Origin: Syntrophaceae bacterium UBA7520 | Lineage (GTDB): Bacteria > Desulfobacterota > Syntrophia > Syntrophales > Smithellaceae | Direction of reading: 5' to 3' | Length of the DNA stretch: 64,000 nt | Assembly: GCA_002478265.1 (NCBI GenBank) | Contig: DLNC01000010.1 | Location: forward strand, 1 to 64,000 | Translations under genes and position numbers: made by a program | In this document: piece after piece, positions 52,568 through 61,023 of the stretch | Layout: every line of letters starts with the position of its first letter | How positions within the stretch are numbered: position 1 is the first letter of the stretch | The notes under the pieces: generated by a model | What the model was told of the DNA's origin: nothing | Databases searched by the model: none | Seen by the model: the letters and a program-made list of their open reading frames with translations, nothing else

Positions 52568-52960
52568 TTAACTCTCCTCAATAAAGTTTTTTTTTGAAAA
52601 TGTAATCAAGACCGTCAAAACAACAGTCACCATCACCACGGAAAGGCCGATAATCAGACCAATGATATTCACCGTTTGCGCGGAAATGAGAAAATACAGA
52701 ACAATCGCGCTCAATACTAGGCGCAGAAAATACTTCAAAACAACGTTGGATTTGATGCTGGTGGATTTTTTATTAAAAGCGTGGCGCAACGAATGTCCCA
52801 TCCAATAAAAATTGACGATACAGATGAACCCGCCGATTAAAACGCCCATGGAAAATTTTAACGTGCCGAAAATTAAGGAGGGAATGAAAACGACGGCGAG
52901 AACAATCCAGTTGTTGATTTCAATTCTTCTTTGGAGCGGGTCTTTGGCGATGAGGTTCAC
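52568..52960 (-). CDS. atpI: ATP synthase subunit I (AtpI-like)
   Basis: A 130-aa membrane protein with four hydrophobic segments, matching the ATP synthase I family that helps assemble the c-ring. The GTG start at 52960 lies 41 nt inside the upstream atpZ frame, so expression is probably coupled. A start further in is possible. Confidence 0.75.
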   Translation of the reverse strand: MNLIAKDPLQRRIEINNWIVLAVVFIPSLIFGTLKFSMGVLIGGFICIVNFYWMGHSLRHAFNKKSTSIKSNVVLKYFLRLVLSAIVLYFLISAQTVNIIGLIIGLSVVMVTVVLTVLITFSKKNFIEES

Positions 52961-53204
52961 TTTTAAAGCTCTTGATTATCGGTTCGTCATCAGTAAAAGT
53001 TCTTTTTATCAGAACATAGAGGTTGCGAAATCCGGCCGCGATACCGATGATTAAAAAAATAAAGGTAAAAACATTGCCGGAGTCAAATTTTCTGTCTAAA
53101 TAAACTCCTAAAATCAGACACCCAAAAATCGCCAGAACCATAGCGATGCCGATGCTGCTGGCATAGGCCATTTGAATGGCGCTTTTTTTGACGTCCTTAT
53201 CCAT
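52920..53204 (-). CDS. atpZ: AtpZ/AtpI family F0F1 ATPase accessory protein
   Basis: A 94-aa protein with two membrane helices (about 14-34 and 44-63) separated by the conserved GVYLDRKFDSG loop, the AtpZ signature. AtpZ with AtpI forms a magnesium/calcium-related accessory complex in some bacteria. It is first in the run; the next gene overlaps its 3' end by 41 nt. It lies 63 nt after the fcl stop on the same strand. Confidence 0.82.
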   Translation of the reverse strand: MDKDVKKSAIQMAYASSIGIAMVLAIFGCLILGVYLDRKFDSGNVFTFIFLIIGIAAGFRNLYVLIKRTFTDDEPIIKSFKSEPHRQRPAPKKN

Positions 53205-53267
53205 TCAACAAAAGAGTCCTTAACACCGCGTAATATTAATGTCAATAAAAAAATGACCGGCGTTCAT

Positions 53268-54209
53268 TTAATTTGCTAATTGCCGGAAGTTTTTATACCA
53301 TTGGATAGTTTTGGCCAGCCCAGTGGCCAGATCGGTTTTTGCCTTAAAACCGAATTCTTTCCATGCTTTAGAAGTGTCGAGCAAACGCCGGGGCTGACCA
53401 TCCGGTTTAGTCTTATCCCAGATTATATCGCCTTGAAAACCACTCAATTTTGCGATCAGTTCCGCTAGATCTTTAATGGATATTTCATAGCCGGCGCCGA
53501 TATTTACTGGCTCACTTTTATTATATTTTTCGGTGGCCAGAACAATGGCTTCCGCCGCGTCTTCCACATAAAAAAATTCGCGCGTGGCGGCGCCGGTTCC
53601 CCAAACTTCGATTGAATTTTCTTTTCTGTCGCGAGCATCAAAGCATTTTTTTATCAGTGCAGGTATAACATGCGACGAGCGCGGATCAAAGTTGTCGCCG
53701 GGGCCGTAAAGATTAACGGGCAGCAGGAAGATCGAGTTAAAACCATACTGCTGCCGGTATGCCTGCGACTGCACCAGCATCATTTTTTTGGCCAGCCCGT
53801 AAGGAGCGTTTGTTTCCTCCGGATAGCCGGACCAGATGTCATGTTCTTTAAAGGGCAGGGGAGTGAATTTAGGATAGGCGCAGATTGTTCCCAAAGCGAC
53901 AAATTTTTCTATTTTGTTGAGATACGCTTCATGGATCAACTGCGCGCCCATCATCAGATTATCATAAAAAAGCTCCGCCGGTTTTTCCCGATTGAAACCG
54001 ATGCCCCCGACCTTGGCTGCTAGATGGATGACAATATCCGGTTTTTTTTCGGCATACATGCGGCGCACAGAGGAAATTTCGGTAAGATTGTATTCCGGAA
54101 GGTCGGCGATTTCGATTTTCGCACATCCCTGTTCGGCAAGTTTCTTTATCAGGTGTGTACCCAAAAATCCTTTGCCGCCTGTAACGGTTATGCGTTTATT
54201 TTTGAGCAA
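53268..54209 (-). CDS. fcl: GDP-L-fucose synthase
   Basis: A 313-aa epimerase/reductase that converts GDP-4-keto-6-deoxymannose to GDP-L-fucose. The NADPH loop is TVTGGKGFLGTHL, and the catalytic YGLAKK (YxxxK) is present. The start is TTG at 54209 with AGGAG 7 nt upstream. The longer open frame to 54314 overlaps gmd and is rejected. It follows gmd directly. Confidence 0.94.
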   Translation of the reverse strand: MLKNKRITVTGGKGFLGTHLIKKLAEQGCAKIEIADLPEYNLTEISSVRRMYAEKKPDIVIHLAAKVGGIGFNREKPAELFYDNLMMGAQLIHEAYLNKIEKFVALGTICAYPKFTPLPFKEHDIWSGYPEETNAPYGLAKKMMLVQSQAYRQQYGFNSIFLLPVNLYGPGDNFDPRSSHVIPALIKKCFDARDRKENSIEVWGTGAATREFFYVEDAAEAIVLATEKYNKSEPVNIGAGYEISIKDLAELIAKLSGFQGDIIWDKTKPDGQPRRLLDTSKAWKEFGFKAKTDLATGLAKTIQWYKNFRQLAN

Positions 54210-54228
54210 GAAAAAACTCCTGATATTT

Positions 54229-55260
54229 CTATGACAAGCGTTCACTGTTGGCGCAGGTGAAACCGGCGTCAACAAGCGTTTTTTCTTTTTGGGCAATCTC
54301 CATATCGGCGGCAATCATCATATCGATTAATTTTTCAAAAGAAACTTTTGGTTGCCAGTTCAGGATTTTTCTGGCTTTTGCGGCATCGCCCAGGAGAACG
54401 TCCACTTCCGTCGGTCGTAAATATCGCGGGTCAAGCGCAATGTATTTTTTATAATCCAGATCAAGTTTGGCAAAAACCATTTCGGCAAATTCCCGCACCG
54501 AGTGAGTTTCTCCGGTGGCGATGACAAAATCATCGGGCTTTTCCTGCTGGAGCATGAGCCACATCGCTTCGACGAAATCTCCGGCGTATCCCCAATCGCG
54601 TTTGGCTTCAAGGTTGCCCAAATAGAGTTTGTCTTTCAATCCCAGTTTGATTTGTGTGGCCGCGCGCGTTATTTTGCGGGTGACAAAAGTTTCGCCGCGC
54701 CGCGGCGATTCATGATTAAACAAGATGCCGTTTACGGCAAAGATACCGTAAGCATCGCGGTAATTTTGCACCACATGAAACGCATAAACCTTGGCCGCGG
54801 CGTAAGGGCTGCGCGGCTGGAAAAATGTTTTTTCATTTTGTGGCGGGGGGGCGGCGCCGAACATTTCACTGGATGAAGCCTGGTAATATTTTGTTTTTAT
54901 GCCTGTTTTACGGATGGCTTCCAGAATTCTCAAGGTGCCCAAACCGGTAATGTCGCCCGTGTATTCGGGCATGTCAAAACTTACGCGCACGTGACTTTGC
55001 GCCCCCAGGTGGTATATTTCATCGGGAGCGATGGCATGCAACAGGTCCATCAGCTGGCCGGACACGCTCAAATCGCCGTAGTGTAAAAATAGTTTTGTGT
55101 TGGGTTCATGAAAATCGCGGTAAAGGTGATCGATTCGATCGGTGTTAAAAGTGCTGGAACGCCTGATCAGGCCGTGCACCTCGTATCCTTTTTTTAGGAG
55201 AAGTTCGACAAGATACGATCCGTCCTGTCCTGTTATGCCGGTAATAAATGCCTTTTTCAT
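54229..55260 (-). CDS. gmd: GDP-mannose 4,6-dehydratase
   Basis: A 343-aa SDR enzyme. The N-terminal FITGITGQDGSYL cofactor loop, the SSSEMFG active-site block and YAAAKVY (YxxxK) are diagnostic. The start is ATG at 55260 behind GGGGGTGAA; an open extension to 55335 is not family sequence. With fcl it makes GDP-L-fucose for surface glycans. Confidence 0.95.
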   Translation of the reverse strand: MKKAFITGITGQDGSYLVELLLKKGYEVHGLIRRSSTFNTDRIDHLYRDFHEPNTKLFLHYGDLSVSGQLMDLLHAIAPDEIYHLGAQSHVRVSFDMPEYTGDITGLGTLRILEAIRKTGIKTKYYQASSSEMFGAAPPPQNEKTFFQPRSPYAAAKVYAFHVVQNYRDAYGIFAVNGILFNHESPRRGETFVTRKITRAATQIKLGLKDKLYLGNLEAKRDWGYAGDFVEAMWLMLQQEKPDDFVIATGETHSVREFAEMVFAKLDLDYKKYIALDPRYLRPTEVDVLLGDAAKARKILNWQPKVSFEKLIDMMIAADMEIAQKEKTLVDAGFTCANSERLS

Positions 55261-55343
55261 TTCACCCCCGCCGGTAATTTCCGGTGCATGACGTAGTTTG
55301 TGCAGCAGATTACAGTAAGGCCCGCGCGATGTCAATCAGCAGG

Positions 55344-56627
55344 TCATAAGGATTTCAACGCCTTCGCACAAGCATCCAGCGTAAAAGATAAGTCGTTCCT
55401 GCTGTGCGCGAAGGAAACAAATAAAGCTTCAAATTGTGAAGGCGCCAGCCACACGCCATTTTTGAGCATGGCGTGAAAAAACCGAGCGAAAAGTTTTGTG
55501 TCGGATTTTTGCGCGTCAGCTAAATTATTTACCGGCCCCTCCTGGAAAAAAATTGTAAACATGGAATTAACGCGGTTAATGCAGGCATTAAATCCTTTTT
55601 TTTCAAACAATTTTTTCATTTCCGAACATAAAAATTCGGCTTGACGCGACAGACGGTTATATTCGTCTTTTTTTTCCTTAAGCAGAGTAAGTGTTGTTAA
55701 GCCGGCACTAACGGCTAGCGGATTTCCGGAAAGAGTTCCGGCCTGATAGATTTCACCGCTGGGAGCGAGTCTTTCCATGATATCGCGCCGGCCGCCGATC
55801 GCGCCTACAGGCAGTCCGCCGCCGATGATCTTTCCCAAACACGTAAGATCAGGCTTGATGTTTATTAAATCCTGATAGCCGCCAAAAGTAAAGCGGAAGC
55901 CGGTGATTACTTCATCGAAAATCAGAAGTATTTTTTCCCGAAAGGTGAGTTCGCGCAATGTTTCGAGAAAACCCGTCTGTGGCGCAACAACGCCCATATT
56001 TCCGGCAACGGGCTCGATAATAACGGCGGCAAGGTCAGAACTATATTTTTCGATAGCGGCGCGCGCTGTCGTTAAATCGTTGTAGGGCAAAGATATAGTA
56101 AGATGAGCTGTTTCTTCAGGGATTCCCGGTGAGCCGGGTATGCCCAGTGTAGTCACACCAGAACCGGCTTTAACAAGCAATGAATCGGCATGACCATGAT
56201 AGCCGCCATCGAATTTGATGATTAATTTTTTACCAGTAAAACCGCGCGCGAGACGGATTGCCGTCATGGCCGCTTCCGTGCCGGAACTGGTCATGCGCAC
56301 AAGCTCTAAGGAGGGAATCGCCTCAGAGAGCAACTGCGCGATCTTTGTTTCCGCTTCCGTCGGCGCGCCGAAACTTGTTCCTTTTCTGGAAGATTTATTG
56401 ATGGCCTCGATAACTTGCGGATGGGCGTGTCCCAGTATCATCGGCCCCCAGGACAGGACATAATCAATGTATTTTTTGCCGTTAGCGTCGTAAATTTTGG
56501 AACCTTTTGCCCGGCTCGCGAAAAGAGGTTCGCCGCCCACGGCGCGCCACGCGCGCACGGGACTATTAACGCCGCCGGCAATGAATTTCTTCGCACGGGA
56601 AAAATAATCACACTTTTTTACGCGCAT
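55344..56627 (-). CDS. hemL: Glutamate-1-semialdehyde 2,1-aminomutase
   Basis: A 427-aa PLP enzyme that makes 5-aminolevulinate in the C5 tetrapyrrole pathway. The LLIFDEVITGFR block and the PLP lysine in TCLGKIIGGGLPVGA are present. The ATG at 56625-56627 overlaps the TGA of the upstream siroheme-decarboxylase-like gene (TGATG); a TTG just before it is an alternative. GGAG lies 8 nt upstream. Confidence 0.95.
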   Translation of the reverse strand: MRVKKCDYFSRAKKFIAGGVNSPVRAWRAVGGEPLFASRAKGSKIYDANGKKYIDYVLSWGPMILGHAHPQVIEAINKSSRKGTSFGAPTEAETKIAQLLSEAIPSLELVRMTSSGTEAAMTAIRLARGFTGKKLIIKFDGGYHGHADSLLVKAGSGVTTLGIPGSPGIPEETAHLTISLPYNDLTTARAAIEKYSSDLAAVIIEPVAGNMGVVAPQTGFLETLRELTFREKILLIFDEVITGFRFTFGGYQDLINIKPDLTCLGKIIGGGLPVGAIGGRRDIMERLAPSGEIYQAGTLSGNPLAVSAGLTTLTLLKEKKDEYNRLSRQAEFLCSEMKKLFEKKGFNACINRVNSMFTIFFQEGPVNNLADAQKSDTKLFARFFHAMLKNGVWLAPSQFEALFVSFAHSRNDLSFTLDACAKALKSL

Positions 56628-57085
56628 CAAAAATACTCCGGCGATGATTTCTTGTATTCCTGCAAGCTTTTTAAAATCATAAAATTGCCAATCCCGGATA
56701 AAAATGACATGGAAGAGACGAGGGCGCGAATATCTTTATCGCGGCTGTGCACCATGGTAAAAAGATTATACCTTCCCGCGAAAGCGGGGTTTCTTTCATA
56801 GCAATGTGAAACAAACGGCAACGATGCGAATGCTTCCCCGATTTTGTTTATCTGAAGCTCAGGAACGGACCAAATAACCAGGGCGTTTTTATTAAAGCCC
56901 GCCTTTTGGTGGCGTAAAACGGCGCCGAATTTTCTGATCAGTCCCTCCGAGCAAAAATAATTTATAATATCAATAATTTGTGCCTCAGGAAGGTTCAGTT
57001 CTTTGGCAATTTTTTCAAAAGGCCGTGATGTAATTTCTATTTCTTTCTGGACAATTTGCGCCACACTTAATTCTAAGTCGTTCAT
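56627..57085 (-). CDS. ahbB: Siroheme decarboxylase-like protein (AhbA/AhbB, Lrp/AsnC fold)
   Basis: A 152-aa protein with an N-terminal winged helix (SRPFEKIAKELNLPEAQIIDI) and a C-terminal ferredoxin-like domain. RKFGAVLRHQKAGF and the NLFTMVH block are the AhbA/B pattern that converts siroheme to didecarboxysiroheme in the alternative heme route. The hemL overlap supports a tetrapyrrole role over a plain Lrp regulator. A single subunit is seen; which one (A or B) is unclear. Confidence 0.8.
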   Translation of the reverse strand: MNDLELSVAQIVQKEIEITSRPFEKIAKELNLPEAQIIDIINYFCSEGLIRKFGAVLRHQKAGFNKNALVIWSVPELQINKIGEAFASLPFVSHCYERNPAFAGRYNLFTMVHSRDKDIRALVSSMSFLSGIGNFMILKSLQEYKKSSPEYF

Positions 57086-57106
57086 ACGAATCTAATATCT
57101 TGCCTG

Positions 57107-57121
57107 CTTGATAAAATCAAG
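57107..57121. promoter_or_regulatory. Perfect palindrome CTTGAT-AAA-ATCAAG before ahbB
   Basis: A 15-bp perfect inverted repeat lies 22-36 nt before the ahb start codon. It resembles an FNR-type box (TTGAT-N4-ATCAA) but with a 3-nt instead of 4-nt spacer. It is a candidate operator for ahb-hemL; the divergent atpE promoter begins 37 nt away. Confidence 0.35.
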
Positions 57122-57157
57122 AAATGTGTTTGTTGGTGTGATGATCCGAAAATTTAC

Positions 57158-57186
57158 TTGACTATCCACAAAAAATGACCGATAGT
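57158..57186 (+). promoter_or_regulatory. Candidate sigma70-type promoter of atpE
   Basis: TTGACT (57158-57163) and GATAGT (57181-57186) are 17 bp apart. The leader to the atpE ATG is about 100 nt. It contains a free-standing AAAGGAGGT (57208-57216) besides the atpE ribosome site at 57283-57288. Confidence 0.5.
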
Positions 57187-57295
57187 CTAATAAATTTTAC
57201 GGCAGAGAAAGGAGGTCGAAAGTATTAAAGTTTGCCGTTGTCGTTTAGTTGGTTCATAGTTTAATGGCAGTTAATTTTTTACAAGGAGAATTACC

Positions 57296-57655
57296 ATGAA
57301 GAAAAGTTTACTTTACACGATGTTGGTTATGTTGTTGACGGTTGCATTCGCGCCTTTTGCCTACGCGGCACCTGAAGCGGCGGCGGTTGATTACACGAAA
57401 GCGATTGTTGTGGGTCTTTCCGTTTTTGGAGCGGGCTTCGCGATTGCTTTGGGCACTATCGGCACCGGCCTGGGCATGGGCAACGGCTTAAACGGAGCGA
57501 CCAATGCCGTGGGCAGAAATCCGGAAGCGCAGGGCAAGGTTCTTCTGACCATGATGGTTGGTCTGGCAATGATTGAATCACTGGCGATTTACGCGCTGGT
57601 TGTGGCGCTGATTCTGCTTTATGCAAATCCGCTTTTGAAGGTTATCGGCGCATAG
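57296..57655 (+). CDS. atpE: ATP synthase F0 subunit c with cleavable-type N-terminus
   Basis: A 119-aa c subunit, longer than the usual 75-90 because of an N-terminal signal-like segment (about 1-24, ending FAYA). Two membrane helices follow. The ion carboxylate is Glu94 followed by Ser95 (MIESLAIYA). The position equivalent to Gln32 of the sodium-type Ilyobacter c subunit is Met61, and that of Pro28 is Thr57. The coupling ion is therefore unclear; the serine is sodium-like, the methionine is not. AAGGAG precedes the ATG. Confidence 0.93.
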   Translation: MKKSLLYTMLVMLLTVAFAPFAYAAPEAAAVDYTKAIVVGLSVFGAGFAIALGTIGTGLGMGNGLNGATNAVGRNPEAQGKVLLTMMVGLAMIESLAIYALVVALILLYANPLLKVIGA

Positions 57656-57686
57656 TAACAAACAAAAAATTGTCATAATAAAAATC

Positions 57687-57727
57687 AGGGAGGGGAAGCG
57701 TGCATCGACTTTCACTCCCTTTTTTTA
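57687..57727 (+). terminator. Intrinsic terminator after atpE
   Basis: AGGGAG-GGGAAG pairs with CTTTCA-CTCCCT (about 57687-57720), with one internal mismatch and one G-T pair. A TTTTTTT tract follows. Confidence 0.85.
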
Positions 57728-57775
57728 TGAGCAGAAGCTAATTTTAATCAAATGCAGCAAAGTTGAGTAAATTTT

Positions 57776-58183
57776 CTATTCGTGCGGGATAATTTTCCCG
57801 CGCAGTGCTTTTGTTTCCGATCTTTTGCGTTTGGTGGCGAGAATTTTTTCCTTGGCTCTTTTGCTTCTCTTTCTTTTTTGTCGGCGGATTTTTTCCTGAG
57901 CTTTCCTTTTTTCTTCTACAAAACCTTTTTGGCGCGCCTCAATTTTATCCAGGAGCAATCGTCGCGCCAGGAATCTGTTCAGGCTCTGTGAGCGTTCACG
58001 CTGGCACTTTACGGAAAGGCCGGTGGGCAAATGAATGAGATGCACGCGCGTCGCGCTTTTGTTGACTTTTTGGCCCCCTGGACCTGAGGAATGGATAAAA
58101 GATTCCACGAGATCTTTTTCGGCAACGCCTAAAGAGGCCATCCTGTCGGCCAGCGCTTTTACTTTTTCGGCGGATACGGGCAT
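57776..58183 (-). CDS. RF-1-domain ribosome rescue-type protein (ArfB/PrfH-like)
   Basis: A 135-aa protein. The peptidyl-tRNA hydrolysis GGQ lies in SSGPGGQKVNKSATRV, and the C-terminal tail is highly basic. There is no stop-codon recognition domain, so it is a rescue-type hydrolase (ArfB, mtRF-R or bacterial RF-like). It lies 9 nt after the ACT-domain gene on the minus strand. Confidence 0.85.
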   Translation of the reverse strand: MPVSAEKVKALADRMASLGVAEKDLVESFIHSSGPGGQKVNKSATRVHLIHLPTGLSVKCQRERSQSLNRFLARRLLLDKIEARQKGFVEEKRKAQEKIRRQKRKRSKRAKEKILATKRKRSETKALRGKIIPHE

Positions 58184-58192
58184 GAAAAAAAA

Positions 58193-58624
58193 TTATGGTA
58201 TGGCGTAAATTTCTTCATCAATGAGGGAAATCCAGTTTTGCTTCAAAATTTCCCTGGCTTCGTCAATTTTGTCCACACCGAGAATAACTATGGTTTCCTT
58301 GCCGATGCGGTTGATGGTGGTGTAGAGGTAATGAATGTTGATGTCGCCTTTCGCCAACGGTTTGAGGATTGCGTTCATACCGCCGGCGTGTAGCGGTACT
58401 TCCGCGGCCAGCACGGGAGTCACTTCAAAATTGAAATTATAGCTCTTCAATACCGCGGCGGCGCGGTCGGGATCATTGACGACCAGGCGCACCGTGCTGT
58501 CTTCAGCGGTGCTGGCGGCGGAGACGGCTTTGGTGCTGATGTCTTCCGAATCCAGAATGTGCGTGAGCCGCGCGAAAGAACCAGGTACATTGCCCAGCAG
58601 TACGGAAATTTGTTTTACAGACAT
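58193..58624 (-). CDS. Tandem ACT-domain protein
   Basis: A 143-aa protein with two ACT-type ligand-binding repeats: about 1-68 (VLLGNVPGSFARLTHIL) and about 72-140 (VPLHAGGMNAILKPLA). ACT domains bind amino acids and regulate enzymes. It is placed directly downstream of korC, so it may sense amino or keto acids related to that oxidoreductase, which is inference. Confidence 0.8.
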   Translation of the reverse strand: MSVKQISVLLGNVPGSFARLTHILDSEDISTKAVSAASTAEDSTVRLVVNDPDRAAAVLKSYNFNFEVTPVLAAEVPLHAGGMNAILKPLAKGDINIHYLYTTINRIGKETIVILGVDKIDEAREILKQNWISLIDEEIYAIP

Positions 58625-58641
58625 ACCTGCATCCCTTTTTT

Positions 58642-59181
58642 TCAGTTTTTCAGATAATCAAAGCCGGTGGAAAAGGCGCGACGGTTGATTTCCGCGGCGG
58701 ATTTTTTTTTGCTGCCCAGAATCGACTCTAGGCTCTGGAGATATATCTCCGCAGTGACAATGCCTGTTTTTTTAATAAAGGCGCCCATCATGATGATATT
58801 GGCCACGCGGCTGTTGCCCATCTCTTCAGCCAGTTCCGAGCAGGGCACGGAACATATATCCACATCTGGTCGGTTTGGATGATCTTTGATGATGGAAGAG
58901 TTCAAGAAAATCACGCCGCCCGCGGTTATTTTGTTCTGAAAAGTAAAAAGAGAAGGTGAGTTCATCGCCACTAGGTAATCAGGTTCGGAGGCGACCGGCG
59001 AGGCGATTTCTTCTTCGGCAATCGCCACGGTGCAGTTGGCGGTTCCGCCTCTGACTTCCGCGCCGTAAGAGGGAAGAAACGTTACATGATAGCCTTTGTT
59101 CATGGCGCTGTGCGCCAGACTGTAACCCATCATTAATACGCCTTGTCCCCCAAAACCGGAAAATATCGCTTTAGTGGCCAT
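58642..59181 (-). CDS. korC: 2-oxoacid:ferredoxin oxidoreductase, gamma subunit
   Basis: A 179-aa subunit. The FSGFGGQGVLMMGYSLA N-terminal motif and GAEVRGGTANCTVAI block are diagnostic for the gamma chain of 2-oxoglutarate- or related keto-acid:ferredoxin oxidoreductases. It lies 3 nt after korB. The complex converts a 2-oxoacid to acyl-CoA, CO2 and reduced ferredoxin, or the reverse. Confidence 0.92.
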   Translation of the reverse strand: MATKAIFSGFGGQGVLMMGYSLAHSAMNKGYHVTFLPSYGAEVRGGTANCTVAIAEEEIASPVASEPDYLVAMNSPSLFTFQNKITAGGVIFLNSSIIKDHPNRPDVDICSVPCSELAEEMGNSRVANIIMMGAFIKKTGIVTAEIYLQSLESILGSKKKSAAEINRRAFSTGFDYLKN

Positions 59182-59184
59182 TAT

Positions 59185-59955
59185 TCACACAGCCTCCGTA
59201 TTTTTTTGCGCAGCTGGGGTAATGTCTTTGAATACGTCCAGCGGGAATTCTTTGCTCATTACTTCATCAATCCACTTGCAGGCATCAATTGGGCTCATTT
59301 TCCAGTTTGTCGGGCAGGGTGAAAGAATTTCCACAATGGAAAAACCCAGCGCATCTTTCTGGCACTGAAAGGCTTTGCGGATCGCTTTTTTTGTTTTATT
59401 AACCTGCGCGGGAGAAGTCAAGGTACAGCGCTGCGCGTAGGCAACGCCTGGCAGTTGCGAAAGTAGCTCGCAAACTTTAACCGGATAGCCGTCGAGCGTT
59501 TTGTGCCTGCCGGCGGGAGTGGTGGTTGTTCGCTGCTCCAATATGGTCGTCGGCGCCATCTGCCCGCCCGTCATACCGTAAACCGCGTTGTTGATAAAGA
59601 AGACAGTGATGTTTTCGCCGCGGTTGGCGGCATGGAAACTTTCCGCGATGCCGATAGCGGCTAAATCCCCGTCACCTTGGTAGGAAAAGACAAAACGGTC
59701 GGGCAAGGTGCGTTTAAGACCCGTAGCCAGCGCAGGGCCTCTGCCGTGCTGGGCTTCAATCATATCCAGATCAAAGTAATTATATGCCAGTACGGCGCAG
59801 CCTGCCGGCGGCACGCCGATGGTTATTCCCCTGATGCCCATTTCCTCGATCACTTCCGCGATCAGCCGGTGCGCGATGCTGTGTCCGCATCCGGGACAAT
59901 AATGAAAAACATTTTCCTTGAGATATTTAGGGCGTTGAAAAATTACTTTGGCCAT
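59185..59955 (-). CDS. korB: 2-oxoacid:ferredoxin oxidoreductase, beta subunit (TPP-binding)
   Basis: A 256-aa subunit. HYCPGCGHS (Cys ligands of a cluster) and the TPP-binding GDGDLAAIGIAESFHAANR to NNAVYGMTGGQMAPT block are intact. It sits between korA and korC with close spacing. The organisation and sizes fit KorDABC of the four-subunit type. Confidence 0.94.
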   Translation of the reverse strand: MAKVIFQRPKYLKENVFHYCPGCGHSIAHRLIAEVIEEMGIRGITIGVPPAGCAVLAYNYFDLDMIEAQHGRGPALATGLKRTLPDRFVFSYQGDGDLAAIGIAESFHAANRGENITVFFINNAVYGMTGGQMAPTTILEQRTTTTPAGRHKTLDGYPVKVCELLSQLPGVAYAQRCTLTSPAQVNKTKKAIRKAFQCQKDALGFSIVEILSPCPTNWKMSPIDACKWIDEVMSKEFPLDVFKDITPAAQKNTEAV

Positions 59956-59969
59956 TTTTATTTAAATTT

Positions 59970-61016
59970 TTAATCCTTTTTTTCGTAATAGCGTGCGATA
60001 ACGTTGGCCAGTTCCGCCGGCGTGGGCACGGCGCCGCCGGGACGTCCATGAAAACCGATATCGGCATATCCCTGCAGCGACAGACGTACATCCTCAAGCA
60101 TCTGTCCGGTGCTCATTTCAAAGACAAGAAAGTCCTTGATTTTGCCGGAAAGCGAACGTAGCTGAGTCTCCGGAAAAGGCCACAGCGTGATCGGGCGGAA
60201 AAGGCCAGCTTTCACTTTGTTATGTTCGCGCAGCCGTTTGATCGCTCCTTTGGCGATGCGGGCAGCCGTTCCGTAAGCCACAACAACCAGTTCAGCGTCG
60301 TCAGTTTGATAAGTTTCGTAACGGATTTCGCTTTTGGTTATAACCTCATATTTGCGGGCCAGTTTCCAGTTGTGTTCTTCCATATCGATGGCATCCAGAA
60401 TAAGGCCGCGGATAATTTTACTCTTGCCGTCACCCGCGCCGCGCAGCATGAAATTTTCGCTATATTGGCGCGGCTTTGGTTTCTTGAAGATAACCGGTTC
60501 CATCATCTGACCCATCATGCCGTCGGCGAGAATCATCACCGGTGTGCGGTATTTATCGGCCAGATCAAAGGCATCCATTGTCAAATCCGCCAGTTCCTGA
60601 CAGGTGGCGGGACCGAAAACAATGGTGCGGTAATCTCCGTGCCCGCCCCCGCGCGTGGCCTGAAAATAGTCGCCCTGCGCTGGGCGGATATTGCCGAGGC
60701 CGGGACCGCCGCGCATAATGTTAACAATAACACTGGGAAGTTCGCAGGCCGCGAGGGAAGAAATGCCCTCCTGTTTCAGCGAAATACCGGGACTGGAAGA
60801 AGAAGTCATAACCCTGGCGCCGGCGGCCGCCGCTCCGGTAATCATATGTATCGCGGCGACTTCACTTTCGGACTGAATAAAAACGCCGCCTTCGGCATTG
60901 CGCATGTGCTCGGCCATGTATTCGGTAAGCTCATTCTGCGGCGTAATCGGGTAACCGGCGTAAAAACGGCAGCCGGCACGAATCGCGGCCTCGCCGATTA
61001 TATTATTGCCGGACAT
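59970..61016 (-). CDS. korA: 2-oxoacid:ferredoxin oxidoreductase, alpha subunit
   Basis: A 348-aa subunit. The start is ATG at 61016 (MSGNNIIGEAAIRAGCRF), with the open frame upstream (to 61178) discarded because it overlaps korD in another frame. The GYPITPQNELTEYM motif is the hallmark, and the SSSPGISLKQEGISSL block is near residue 80. It follows korD by 7 nt and is probably translationally coupled. Confidence 0.93.
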   Translation of the reverse strand: MSGNNIIGEAAIRAGCRFYAGYPITPQNELTEYMAEHMRNAEGGVFIQSESEVAAIHMITGAAAAGARVMTSSSSPGISLKQEGISSLAACELPSVIVNIMRGGPGLGNIRPAQGDYFQATRGGGHGDYRTIVFGPATCQELADLTMDAFDLADKYRTPVMILADGMMGQMMEPVIFKKPKPRQYSENFMLRGAGDGKSKIIRGLILDAIDMEEHNWKLARKYEVITKSEIRYETYQTDDAELVVVAYGTAARIAKGAIKRLREHNKVKAGLFRPITLWPFPETQLRSLSGKIKDFLVFEMSTGQMLEDVRLSLQGYADIGFHGRPGGAVPTPAELANVIARYYEKKD

Positions 61017-61023
61017 TAAAAAT

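Noticed and set aside
60222..61019. 265-codon plus-strand frame opposite korA
   Set aside because: Shadow of the alpha subunit; conserved kor motifs on the other strand explain the openness.
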